Assembly (NCBI RefSeq): GCF_002127325.2
Contig: NC_035437.2
Coordinates: 155,541,897 to 155,605,896, forward strand
Reading direction: 5' to 3'
Length of the DNA: 64,000 bases
Source: Helianthus annuus
Lineage: Eukaryota > Streptophyta > Magnoliopsida > Asterales > Asteraceae
Both the position numbers and the translations under genes were made by a program. Within the stretch, counting starts at the first letter, position 1, and each line of letters begins with the position of its first letter. A model generated the notes under the pieces. That model was not told the origin of the DNA, did not search any database, and saw nothing but the letters and a program-made list of their open reading frames with translations. Positions 10,740 through 21,493 of the stretch are shown here, piece by piece.

Positions 10740-12240
10740 CAACTTGAAAGAAATTTCGTCCCGAAATTTGACAAGTAAGTACAGAGGAGTGAAGTGATAA
10801 ATCAAGATTGCTGAAGATTTTCCTTAGGTGCCACATCATCCCCAACTTGAAATGGAATTTTTTCCCGAAATTCACCAGTAGTACCAGAATTAGATTGATC
10901 ATCAGGAAAAAGTTGAGGATACTTGAGTTTCATTTGATCCTCGCGCTCCCACGTGAACTCTGGTCCACGTCTTGAGTTCCAACGAATTCTCACAATCGGG
11001 ATACGATTATGTTAACGAATCTTGATGTCGTGGTCCATGATTTCAGTAGATTCCCCAACAATTGCAACCTGTCTTTAACCTCAAACTCTAATAAGGGTAT
11101 CACATGCGTTCCATCGGGCAAAGACTACCTTAGATTCGAGACATAAATGCCATCACGTACGCTACCCAAATCATCAGGTAAGTCGAGTTTGTAGGTCACG
11201 TTACCGATTCCTCCCAGAATGTTGTATGGCCCAACATGATGTAAGTTAAGCTCGCCACGCTTCCCGAGGCATACCGCACCCTCCTAGGGTGAGACTTCCA
11301 ATATGACACGTTCGCCTGCAGCGAATTCCCGGTGTTTCCTAAGTTATCAAGTTTCCTGGCGATCACGTGTTGTCGCCACACGATTTCTAATCTCAATAAT
11401 CTTCCCAAGAGTTTCGAATGCGAGTCCTGGACCCGTGATTAGGTTGTCATCCACCTCAGTCCACGAGGAGATTGGCATTATCACCCATGCAATGCCTCAG
11501 ACAGAGCTGTATGCATACTAATACAGTAACGGATGCAGTAGAGCTCACCCAATGATAAGTGTCCTTCCCAAATGATTACTAAAGCCAATCACGCACATGC
11601 TCGTAGCATGTCTTCGTGTGCCAAGATAGTTCATTTTCTTTGACCTTTTGTCTAATGCTCATGTCTAGACGTGAGCCAAGGGTGTCGTGTGTTGCCTGTC
11701 ATAAATCAGGTATAGATCAAAACCAGAGGTAACAACAGTTGGCACCTCGTGCGTAAAAGCCGCCTCTCTCAGAGGAATATTCACAGCTGTGAAGACTCGT
11801 CAGTTTCCTTGATTGCAAGAGAGTGTGCTGGTTACGTGAGTCAATCAACGATCACCCAGGTGATATCGGTTCCATTCTAAGTTTTAAGTAAACCAATGAC
11901 AAATCCACGGTAGTCTGTCCTCGTTTCCATATGGGTGTTTCTGGTTGCTGACACAAACCAGTAGGTTTCTGGTATTCCCCCTTGACTTTCGCACAAGTCA
12001 GACATCGTTCACATACAGTGCTATGGGAGCCTTCCCGCCCGGTCATCAATACAAGGCATAAAATCCTAATATCACCTATCAAACCCAGACTACTAGAACA
12101 GCGAGGCCGATGTGCTTTTCTCAACACAAGTTCCCTACGGTTGCCGTATCGTGAGACCCACATTCGTCCCATGAAATAGCGAGTATCGTCCGACCTTGCC
12201 AAAAGTTGCCCCTGCATGCCCCGCACGAGTTCCATCTTTA
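10740..12240 (-). pseudogene. Tekay-like integrase and chromodomain, heavily degraded
   Basis: Chromodomain end at about 10930-10993 (RIRWNSRRGPEFTWEREDQM). Integrase remnants include a zinc-finger piece with CLTCAKVKGEYQKPTGL at about 11950-12020, a segment reading RYGNRRELVL at about 12120, and a C-terminal piece at 11196-11408. Many stops and shifts separate them; the DDE catalytic residues cannot be traced with confidence. Two copies of a CATCCCCAACTTGAAA-type stretch (10734 and 10837) suggest a local duplication. Confidence 0.7.
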
Positions 12241-12822
12241 AAATTTTCCTTCCTTCAGTTCTTCAGTTTGAACAAAGCGAGTCTGATCAGGTAAGTTAGG
12301 GTCGATAGCAAGCTGCAAAGCTCGTGCACATTCAAGTTCACCGACGTGATCATCCAAAAGTTCCATCCAGCGATGCTATTAACTGATTTAGCTCCTTCGA
12401 AACCACGGTACACGGGAGGCCCTTGTGATCGGTCTAAGTAGTGCATTTGGTACCGTCCAAGTAATACCTCCACTTGAATCCAAAGACCATGGTTTCCACC
12501 ACAGGTTGTGATTCGTGCAGTTCTTCTTGTAAACCCACTGCACAGGTCGTCACCTTCTCGTGTTGCATCGGCGCGTAATTGGGACTCCGATTCGAACCAT
12601 CATGATATACCACGAAATCACCCGTACCCTCAGGTAAAGACGATGCTCAGTGCATTGTTGAGTTCGGTTTCCAAAAGTTGAAATGATGCCCGCCTGTTCT
12701 ATCACTTACAAGTACACAGCACCCTGCTGTGCTAAAAAGGTTAAAGCTGCGTAATCTTCGAAGATCCCGCGATAAATCTGTGATAGTATCTAGCGAAACT
12801 AAGGAATTGTTGTATCCCTGGA
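12241..12822 (-). pseudogene. Tekay-like RT end and RNase H, heavily degraded
   Basis: Short colinear matches in shifting minus-strand frames: SLPEGTGDFVVY near 12630, the RNase H opening (TDHKGL-like) near 12430, and an RT-tail segment reading EDYAALTFLAQQG at about 12722-12762. No continuous reading frame remains. Confidence 0.6.
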
Positions 12823-12850
12823 GGTTAAAGCTACGTAATCTTCGAAGATC
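12739..12850. repeat. 28-bp direct repeat at the Tekay/transposase junction
   Basis: Copies at 12739-12766 and 12823-12850 differ at one base, 84 bases apart. Each contains the 12-bp palindrome ATCTTCGAAGAT. The left copy fits the Tekay reading frame; the right copy sits exactly where sequence changes to the transposase-like pseudogene. It therefore looks like a junction duplication rather than part of either element. Confidence 0.8.
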
Positions 12851-13164
12851 CTGCTTTTTCTCCTGCGCGGTGGTAGCAGCGGTCTCGGTCTCTTTCGACT
12901 TATCACCTACTGGCTTCTCAACAGCCTTCTTTTTCTCTTTTTCCTTCTCAACTACCTTCTCAACCATCCCCACAGTTATCTGGGGATTCTTGATCGTAAA
13001 CTTTGTCTTCTTCGGCGCTGGTTCCTTGGGATCCTTCAACTCAATACCCTTCGTTTTCTCAGGGGTCTTCTTCTAGGCCTCTGTAGAAACCAAGTGTTAG
13101 AAAAGTTGGTCAAAAGAAAACAATTATTGAAATGCCACACTAACCTGGAGAGAATTTATAAAGG
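12851..13164 (-). pseudogene. Gypsy-type transposase pseudogene: end of exon 2, intron 2, exon 3
   Basis: Continuation, beyond gypsy-2, of the gene that starts at 37906. Sequence 13145-13164 finishes exon 2. A 64-bp intron follows at 13081-13144 (donor GTTAGT, acceptor TACAG), then exon 3 from 13080. Exon 3 is Lys/Glu-rich with likely coiled coil (KKTKFTIKNPQITVG then EKVVEKEKEKKK). An in-frame TAG lies at 13073-13075. Homology ends at the junction repeat at 12850, so the C-terminus is missing. The splice calls rest on frame continuity and consensus dinucleotides. Confidence 0.65.
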
Positions 13165-13169
13165 GAGCG

Positions 13170-14345
13170 TGACGTGCTGTCGTAGGTACACGCAAATTTA
13201 ATCCCAAAAACAACTATAGATAGTGGTAAGAGGGTATCGAACTCAGGGAGTATGTGGAAAATATGTCGATTATATAGCTTTGCAATTAAACTACAATTAA
13301 CCTAATTTGCAGAAAATAAAGATCAATGATTTAGATTGTTGTTTTAGAAAACTAAATTAATAACTAAGTGCAAATCAAAATTGGTTGTTTAACAGATTAG
13401 GAAAACAATGACCATCTTAGGATTCAGTTTCTTTAAACAATTATGTGTAATTCCAACTAGAAAGAGTTACATAGACATAACTCGTGTATAGATAATTGAA
13501 GTGATAAAAGGGAACAAAGTACTCGGATTATATAAACGCGAGGTTGTTTCCCGATGACCAATTAATCAATAACCAACCCTAACCCTTTCCGTGATATCTC
13601 GATTGCCAACGGCACCAAGAACGTACGATTGAGACTAGAAATTGCACTATCAATTAACACGCTACAAACAATTATGCATACACCATGATAAACAAGCAAA
13701 CACAAGTTATCATTCTAGAAATTCAGAAATAAACACACAAAAGTTCAAGAGAAACCTGCACCTAAGATGATCACCAAAAGTTTTAGCCACACATAGCTTG
13801 GTGAATCATCATAACAAGCAATTCAATGTTCATACCAATCGAAAACACAAACCGAATGTTAGAAATTGTCTAAAACCAAGCTAAGATAGCCAAAATCGCC
13901 CCCAAAGTGTTCTCTAACGGACCAATGATGATGATAGATGAAAAGACACCCCCAAAACTGAATTAATGTGGCAGTTACATAAATTCCGCAGACTCCACCG
14001 TAACTTACGGCTCCACCGTAAGTTACGGTGGACATGAAATTGTTACGGTGCAAGTTAACTGATTTACGGCAGCCTCCAGGTGAATTTTAGGTCTACCGTA
14101 AATTACGGTAGGACCGTAATTTACAGTGGAGAGCTGACTTTCCTTCTTCGTTTCATTTTTTGCTTCAAACTCGACCCGTTCAACTTCAAACCTTCCAAAG
14201 CTGCACTTTTCTTCACTTTAAACCGCCAAACCGCACCTGAGGTATAAGCAACAGTAGTTATCTAATTCAAGATAATTACGCGATTAAGTGAAGGATTAAT
14301 TCGTCTTTTAACATGATTAAGGGTTGTCCTATGGACCACCCGTCA
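13170..14345 (-). repeat. gypsy-2 3' LTR (1176 bp)
   Basis: In the element sense it starts TGACGGGTGGTCCATAGG and ends GTACCTACGACAGCACGTCA, with TGACG/CGTCA inverted ends, and matches 35225-36399 closely. A TATA-like stretch lies near 13530. A cluster of CCGTAA/TTACGG palindromes lies at 13995-14130. Confidence 0.95.
13995..14130. repeat. CCGTAANTTACGG-type palindrome cluster, 3' LTR
   Basis: Repeated short palindromes such as CCGTAACTTACGG, CCGTAAGTTACGG and CCGTAAATTACGG, with spacers of 4 to 60 bases, upstream of the TATA-like stretch in the element sense. The same cluster is at 36049-36184 in the other LTR and a related cluster at 17959-18096. Confidence 0.9.
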
Positions 14346-15626
14346 CATCCCCACACTTAACCGTTGCTTGTCCCAAGCAACTCATCAATTCAATTTCAAA
14401 ACAAGTGATCAATGTAAACCAAACAGAAACAAGCAATCCTTTTACTAACCCCTTTTTAACACCCAAAACAATGCACCCCTCTCTAAATCTCTCCTCTCGG
14501 CTACAATTGAATACTAGCAAAGATAAGCTAGACACACAATAGGCAAACGGGTGGTTGCACAATTATAGGCTTGTACCTGAATCGATCCTTCTCCTATAAG
14601 TGCCAAACATGAATGCAAATCAAAGGGACTTTCAAGGTTGTAACGTGGCTAGGTGTATGGGTAGGAAATGGAATATATATGAAGTAGCGAAAACTTGACC
14701 CGGTCTTTTTATTACACAAATAAACTAACAAACAACTACCAAACCAAACTACTATATACAAGATAACTAAACATCATTTCCTTTTTTTTTTTTTGATTTT
14801 TCTGAATATTTTTTTTTCAAACATAATACTTTCAACATAATCATCAAATAACATCACATACTACTAAACAATCACTAATCACTATAAAACCAGGTCAAGT
14901 TGGGTAAATTTTTAGGTAAGTAGCTAGGGGTAACAAATGATAGGCTTTTAGGCACAAAATTGGGCAACTAAATGTCCAAACCCCCGCCCCTCTCACTACC
15001 ATGCTCATATATATAACTTATGAGGTCCAACCCCCCAAATCCCACACTCGCTCACACCAACGATGAGGCTACCTAAATGCCCTTGTCCTTTCTACATTCA
15101 TGTCTAACTAAGGACTCAAATCGCATTCAAGCACAAGTTCTAATGCACCCCACCCGTAGCCACTCTCGTCAAAGACAATCATTATTTATGTACAAGTGCG
15201 GCTACAACTCTCACCAAGAATGACAGGGTATCAAGGGTTGCCGGTGCTTCAATTTAGGGTTAATCTAGGGTGTTCAGATTTTCACATTGTTTCGCTTGGC
15301 TCGAATTTTTTTTAAAATCTTCAAAAATTCCCCCCATCCCCACACTTGGGATACATTGACCCCAATGTATGGTTTTAGGAGGCTTTGATCACTAAAATCC
15401 ATTCAACATCCACAAAAAGCTTCTACACTCAAACCCCAAACTTCTTTTTGGATTTTTCATTTTATAATTTTTTTTTATGTTTTTCTTCTTTTTTTTTAAA
15501 ACATGACACCACCAACAAGCACCAACCCAACAAAACAACACAATCATACACCACCCAACCTCCCAACCATAAACATATCAAACTAACAAATATGCACAAA
15601 ATATACAAAGATAGAACACAACCTGA
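14346..15626 (-). other. gypsy-2 noncoding region before 3' LTR, with polypurine tract
   Basis: Purine tract AAGTGTGGGGATG (minus strand, 14346-14358) directly abuts the 3' LTR and fits the plus-strand primer. A very similar word recurs at 15334-15350. The remainder is AT-rich, with T runs near 14785 and 15470, and no supported gene. Confidence 0.75.
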
Positions 15627-17250
15627 CTAATAATAGCGCGGTCCCGGCGGCCCAAAAATGGAAGTCATCATATCGTTCCATTCTCCGAACGCAAATGAGC
15701 CGCTACTACTTCCACCTTGTTGTTGTTGTGCTCCTTCTTGTTGCCTTGGGTCAATCCATTGTAAATGGTGGATCGGCGGGGTTGGATACGAAACACTACC
15801 ATCATACGGTGGTAGAGACGCATAATCCACATGTTGTGGATCCACAACCACCGGCCGCCCGGCATGATAATCAGCGTGCATTCTCCTCTCTTGGTCGTCA
15901 TGATATCTATTATTCACCTCCACTTCACGGGAATACGCATGTGTGCGATTCCATGACTCTTGACGATCAAAGCTATGTTTTAACGACCGCTCTATACTTG
16001 CATTATTCCTCGTGTTTTGATCATACAACGTCCTCTCCGACCCCGACCATGTATCAAAAATAGATGCCGGAGGGCGTTGATTCTCAATCACTTCTTGCAT
16101 TGTACCATTGTAAGCCCAACCCGGCTCATAAGACTGTTGCGTATAATCATAGAACATGCCACCATAACTTGTCCGGCTCGTCCGGCTCACCCGGTAACAA
16201 ATCTCGTGCACCCAACTTTAGTGCCCTCCACCTTTGCCCTTCCGACTTTAACTTGTGATAACGCTCCGATTGTGTGTATGACCACCCAATCCCCAACTTA
16301 TCCAACGTAAAAGGCTGATGCCTTTTTGTTGCTCCTCGATCTTCAGATGTTATCGCCTTTTGTTGTTTCATTAACCCCGTAATTATTCGACAATACGAGA
16401 CGATGTCTCTTCCATACTTATTCCGGCAGATCCATAAGTGGTTCATGATCAGATAGCGTATCGAAAAACGCGGAGACCCATGCATTAGCGAGTAAAGAAC
16501 GGGTACTTCGGGAAACCTCACCTGCTCCTTGTCTCCCCTTCATGGAATAACATTGAGAACACATATGGCTAACAACAATTTAGCTTCTATTTTTAAATTC
16601 TTCCGGTATAGAATACCACTGTATTTACCGGGTAAAAATATTGCTGCCAACATATCATTCCATCGAACATGTTTCTCCGGTTTAACCAGGAGGTCATCAA
16701 GAATCGGTATCATATAATCACTAGCCGGTAGACTGTCGTATTTTCCCAATTTCTTCAATGTGGTAAAAGACATCTCCACTGGAATTCCATTCACAATACC
16801 CGTTAGCTTCATTTGCGATGGCCTGTCATATTGGTTAACCTTAAGAGTTGCCATCCACTCTTGAATTTCGGTCATAAACAGGTTGCTTTTATCATTATCA
16901 TAACAACTAAGCGCCCCCTCCCAACCTAGGGCGCGAAGTTTATCAAACACCCCGAACTAGCCAAATTGAACCTCATTAACTTCTCTTTCACAAATGAATG
17001 CAGCGGCCTTGTTCTTCAACTTATTCATGCTGTCATGGTAGAGTGTCGGTTGCCACTCCTTGGCTTGATCATCTAATGGGCCCGAATTCCATATCGGCTT
17101 TTCAGTCGGGTCCAACTCCATCTCTTCCTCATTTTCACTTTCATCCACTCGGCCCAAATATTGTCTCTTTCGCGGTTGTTGTTCCACTTGTTTGCCTTTC
17201 CCTTTCGATGATGATGAACTAGATCCCGCTTTTTCTTTCGTCTTAACCAT
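15627..17250 (-). pseudogene. Env-position ORF of gypsy-2 (Athila ORF-like), two stops and a frameshift
   Basis: Likely ATG at 17248-17250 (MVKTKEKAGSSSS); an earlier in-frame ATG lies at 17325. The first frame runs 17250 to 16147 with in-frame TAG at 16957-16959 and TGA at 16540-16542. It then shifts near 16150-16210 to the frame ending at 15627. The middle (MFDKLRALGWEG, AAIFLPGKYSG, ICVLNVIP, NKYGRDIVSYCRIITGL) matches the plant transposon-associated family typical of the Athila extra ORF. The tail is Gln/Tyr-rich. Its position between integrase and 3' LTR is that of a retroviral env gene, but I see no clear signal peptide or transmembrane helix, so an envelope role is not supported. Confidence 0.75.
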
Positions 17251-18387
17251 TTTCCTACACACATTAGAACAAACAACACAAACAACCGAAACAAAATTAG
17301 GCTCCTTTCTCCAAAACATCCCCACACTTGCTTGTTACTATGGTTGTAGATGTTAGTGAACTATAAGTGTATAAATTTTTCAAAAATTTGGGCATGGTGT
17401 CTCTACAATGTAGAAATCCCCACAAGTTCACTACTTTACTAACCATCCTACATCTACAACCATACTCATGTTCAAGAACAATTAACAAGTAACACTATGA
17501 ACAAGCAAGTGGGTATGAACAAACATCAACAATAACCTCAATCTTCACAATGTATCATCAAAATACAACAATTAAACTTCCATACCTTGGGTGAAGATGT
17601 AAGAAACACAAATGAGGCAAAAACTTCACAAAGCCCCAAAATTTTCGAAGCTAGGGTTTGAAGTTCAGACCCGAAAACTGCGTTTTCTTGTAAATCTCTA
17701 GGCAAAATCAGAAACTACGTGAAAAATTAGTCAAGATAGACTCCGATTTCACTTAGTTTGGACAAGAATTGAAAAGGTTATGGAGGATTGAAGGTAGAAG
17801 AAGCTATGGAGTTGTGGGTCTTTGAAAGAGATGGAGATGGTGATAGATGAAGAAAGAATTGTGTGGATGGGGTTATGTCACGTGACCAGATGCTATTATT
17901 TGTTGTTTTTTTTTATGTACATACGGAACCCCAAACGACCCATTCACTTTTGCTGCGTACCGTAACTTACGGTCAGACCGTAAGTTACGGTGGGACCTGA
18001 ACATCAATTTTTCACCGTAAACCAGTAGCGAAATACCGTAAGGCCCCCAAATTTTTCATTTCCACCATAAATTACGGTAAAACCATAATTTACGGTAGCT
18101 TCTGGGCGTTTATCATTTCACAAAAATTGAATTTCTGAAGTGAATTTTTATATTTTTTTCAGTTTTTTCGCGTTTTTATGTTTTTAAATTTTTTTAAAAA
18201 CGTGTAAAAATCACCCTACCCCCTCAAAAGTCCTGTGTTGTCCTCAACACAATGTTAGAGTAATTCGTGACCCGAACGTCCCCACACTTGTTTCAAACAC
18301 GGATTTTCAAGGAAATACGGTAATTGTACACACTATACAAAACAAACAAAATAAAACCTACTATTTACACTACCAAACCTGGGCCTC
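17251..18387 (-). other. gypsy-2 spacer between integrase and env-position ORF
   Basis: About 1.1 kb without a supported gene. It holds two more copies of the purine word complementary to CATCCCCACACTTG (17318-17330) or CGTCCCCACACTTG (18277-18290), a palindrome cluster at 17959-18096 and AT-rich filler. It may serve as leader or intron for a spliced mRNA of the downstream ORF; 'ctaaccattttcctacac' near the ORF start offers no clear acceptor. Confidence 0.6.
17959..18096. repeat. Second CCGTAA/TTACGG palindrome cluster, internal region
   Basis: Copies ACCGTAACTTACGGT, ACCGTAAGTTACGGT, ATAAATTACGGT and ATAATTTACGGT lie within 140 bases. This is the same word family as in the gypsy-2 LTRs, but outside the LTR. 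Confidence 0.85.
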
Positions 18388-18652
18388 TCATGGTTGTTCC
18401 TCATCGACCGGGCGCAAGATGTAGCCCGCTTTGTCAAGCTCCAAGTTGTTGATGTCATTCCCCTCCAAGTATGGCTTCAACCGGTGACCGCTCACCGTTT
18501 GTTGCTTAAGTGTTTGTTCATCTTAGATGTCTACATCACCAAACCTTCCAACTCTCCGAATGACAGACGGGCCCATCCATTTGCTTTTGAGCTTGCCCGC
18601 GAACATCTTCAATCTTGAGTTATACAACCAAACTTTTTGACCCACTTCAAAC
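18388..18652 (-). pseudogene. gypsy-2 integrase C-terminal end
   Basis: The integrase frame that breaks at 29112 resumes here: VWLYNSRLKMFAGKLKSKW and SGHRLKPYLEG are the usual C-terminal integrase blocks. An in-frame TAA lies at 18523-18525. The natural end is TGA at 18388-18390. The copia-2 target duplication CAAAC (18648-18652) marks the join with the other part. Confidence 0.85.
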
Positions 18653-19078
18653 TGTTGATGCATAGGATGTTTGTTGACTACGTCTACATGAAGTTCTAGT
18701 CAAGATTGGTCAACAGGGGGTCAAATTGTCAAGTTTACGTAATTGTCGATTTAGGTCCGCTTTTATGGTCTTTAGAATAGAGGTCCGCTTTTAGGTTCAT
18801 TAGTGATCCGCTTATATGTCAAAGAGTAACAGGTCCGCTAATATGACCTGTCATATTAGCGAACCACCATGTCTATATATACTTGTCATTTGGAGCGGAT
18901 CTGTAATGCGTGTATGTGTGCTCAGGAGCCGAAACTCTGTCAAAATTACATTTGAAAGCAATAAAAGCAGTGGAATTGAAAGGACAAGCTGTTGTAACAT
19001 CATATGTACTGTTTCTGCCTTTGTATGTGATGATGAGCTACCTTGACTGACGTTTTAGGGTCAAACAACGGTCCAACA
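18653..19078 (+). repeat. copia-2 5' LTR
   Basis: Starts TGTTGATGCATAGGATG and ends ACGGTCCAACA. It contains several TCCGCTTTTA/TCCGCTTATATG words, a near-perfect 34-bp palindrome at 18832-18865 (one mismatched pair in the arms plus a short centre) and a TATA box TATATATA at 18874-18881. This layout (words, palindrome, TATA) matches copia-1. Confidence 0.97.
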
Positions 19079-19080
19079 AG

Positions 19081-19094
19081 TGGTATCAGAGCTC
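19081..19094 (+). other. copia-2 primer binding site (initiator tRNA-Met)
   Basis: TGGTATCAGAGCTC, two bases after the 5' LTR: the standard copia initiator-Met primer site. Confidence 0.95.
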
Positions 19095-19302
19095 AGGACG
19101 AGGAGTTCATACTACTACAGCTTATATCTGCAGAAATTTCTCTTTTCTACTCACTTTCTCTCATATTTTTTCGGTTTTCAGTGGTTCCTACGGTTGAAAT
19201 TGTCTGGAAATTGAATATATTGTGTAAAACATACTAATAACAAACCCTAGAAAGTTTTAGATTGAAATTCGGACTAAAAATGGTTAAAACCGGCTAAAAA
19301 CA

Positions 19303-19655
19303 GTGGTTCGCTTTTTCGAACAAACGGTTCGCTTTTCTGGACAAAATTGTTAGGTTCGCTCGAACGGACATAATCAGGTCCGCTCGAACATACACTTTGT
19401 GATCCGCTCGAACGTGATTACTTGGTCCGCTTATCTGTTCAAGAACAGATTCGCTCATACGGTCCAACACAAACGGTCCGCTTTTACGAACATTGACTGG
19501 TGCGCTCATTCATACAATAGTCGGTCCACTTATTTGAACGATTATCGGTCCGCTCGAAAGGACGTTTTCTGATTCGCTTTTGTGATTTGACTATTGGGTT
19601 CGCTTATTTGAACCTTACTGGTCCGCTCATTTGTCAATCACAGATAGATCCGCTT
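19303..19655 (+). repeat. copia-2 leader: about 15 copies of a GGTYCGCTTATTTGAAC-type word
   Basis: Words such as ggttcgcttttctggac, ggtccgctcgaac, ggtccgcttatctgttc and ggttcgcttatttgaac are spaced roughly 20-30 bases. They fall into CGCTT-type and CGCTCGAAC-type forms. The array lies between PBS and gag and has no ATG-started ORF of note. Confidence 0.9.
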
Positions 19656-19729
19656 ATTTGTCCTGTGTTTAAAAAATTTCGAAAAAAAATTTTTTCTAAG
19701 TGTTGATTGATTTTTCAGGTACAATCAAA

Positions 19730-21493
19730 ATGGATGATATTTTCTTGAATCCGTTCAGCGACATGTACTCATTCACAGGAAGTTCTGGAAACAATGACAC
19801 CTCTTCAAGCAATGCTAACAAGAGTCCACCGAAAGAAAGAAAGAAGGAAGCATGGGAGTCCGAAAGCGCATTTGGAACATTTAACAAACCTCCTAAGCTG
19901 ATGGCTATAGAAGATTACAGCAGGTGGGCAACAAAGTTCGAAGACTGGTTGATGGCATTCGCCTTTCCCAGCTGGAAGAGTATGAAGAATGGTTATGCCG
20001 AGGGAAAGAAGAATGGTGAAGCATTGAGATCAGCTGAAGAGATTGAGAGTTTTGTGGCCGAGCAAAAGTGTGTGGCATTATTGTTTCAATCGGTGCGGGA
20101 AGACATCATTTCGCTGATAGATTACTCAAATGCTAAAGATTTGTGGGATAAACTCGGAAAGAAGTGTCTTGGAAGCAAAGAGATTGTAAAGAATAAACGA
20201 AAACTTCTTAGAAAAGAATTTGATCTTTTTGGTTGTCTAAAGAATGAATCGGTGTGTAAAATGATAGAGAGGTTCGGTCATCTGAAACTAGAGTTAGCAA
20301 GACATGAAATCAAGTTTTCTGATGAAGAACTAGTTGACAAACTGTTCGATTCATTACCAGATGAGGTTGATTGGAGATATTATGCGCTTATGTTGAAGAA
20401 CACTATTGCTCCTAAAGATTTGACTCCAGATTTGGTGATTGAGAGACTTGAAAGTCACGAGCTGGAACTGAAGAAAACTTACAAAGTCAATCACTCTTCT
20501 TCTCAGCAGAATTTGGATCTTTATTATCCAAAGAGCATGATGCCAAAAGCAACTTCTCCAAAGACTGCATTTTCAGCTGAGAATGTATCTTCAGCAAGCA
20601 AAGAAAGTCAAAGCAGTCCAAGCAGCGGAAGTCATAGTGGATCCACGTCTTCTGCAAATCGTTCTGATGCAAAGTTTTCTTGCAATATCGCGATAGATTT
20701 GAAGAACGCACAGAATTTTGATGAGGAGTCGGCTAAGCAACAGATGGTATTTTTGGCATCTGTGCTAGAGTCTTATGAAGGGTTGGTAGCTGGTAAGATC
20801 GGGAACACAAATCTGACGAAAGAAGATTACGATCAGATAGACCCCGAAGAAATGGAGCTTATTGACATTCGTTGGGCAATGGCAAGTGCTGTTCGACGTG
20901 CTCAGCGTTTCATGGAAATTACCGGGAGAAACACGATCGATGGTCCGTCTACAAAGTTAGGGTTCGACAAATCCAAGGTGACGTGCTTTAAGTGTAAGCA
21001 GAAGGGTCACTTCAAGCGTGAATGTAGAAACGCGTACGTTGATGAGTCAGAGAATCCGTTTAGAGACGATTACTACAAAAAGGCAATCTACTATCAAAAT
21101 AAATCTGAGCCACCCAGATTGAAGCAGTCTGAAGATAACAGAGACAAATCAAGGGCTCTGGCTATGATTTACGACGATGAGGGGTACGATTGGAGTAAAG
21201 AAGTTCTACCAGAGGAAGATGCGGTGGGTTACGCATTCATGGCAAGTAATGATGAACCCATTCCGTGGAAAGATGATCGTACAGAGGAACAGAAGTATAA
21301 ATACCGGAAGATGATTGCTGAAAACAAGATTATCAGACTTTCTGGTATCTTTCTGGAAGCCAGGAGAGCAAATAGATGGGATCCAGATAGAGAGTGTTAC
21401 CTTGATAGGTATGGCAACATCGCGATTGATGATAAAACGCTAGATATTGAAGCCATCATCAAGGAGTATAAAGAAGAAGATGAATACTGGTAG
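19730..21493 (+). pseudogene. copia-2 gag, N-terminal domain and first CCHC knuckle
   Basis: ATG at 19730 (MDDIFLNPFSDMYSF). The copia gag domain lies at about residues 50-240 (FNKPPKLMAIEDYSRW near its start). A CCHC knuckle CFKCKQKGHFKREC is at 20984-21025. The frame stops at TAG 21491-21493 but continues in the same frame as an acidic/basic coiled-coil segment, so the TAG looks like a mutation. It is clearly the same gag family as copia-1 by block order. Confidence 0.85.

Larger units (their letters stand above)
7496..12850 (-). mobile_element. Decayed Tekay-like chromovirus
   Basis: Minus-strand remains of a chromovirus: RNase H/integrase relics from about 12850 down to 11000, chromodomain relics, a polypurine tract and a long LTR beginning at 10009. 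The 5' half (gag, protease, most of RT, 5' LTR) is absent because the sequence switches to the gypsy-type transposase pseudogene near 12850. Stops and shifts are frequent, far more than in gypsy-2. Confidence 0.75.

Noticed and set aside
12647..12850. ORF with repeated DLRRLRSFNL peptide, looking like a protein repeat
   Set aside because: The peptide repeat comes from the 28-bp junction duplication, and one copy lies in Tekay sequence whose real frame is different.
13559..13600. Telomere-like CCCTAACCC near the gypsy-2 LTR
   Set aside because: A single CCCTAACCC in both LTR copies is not a telomeric array.
15627..17250. Functional viral-type envelope protein
   Set aside because: Position is suggestive, but no signal peptide, membrane helix or cleavage site is visible and the frame is broken.
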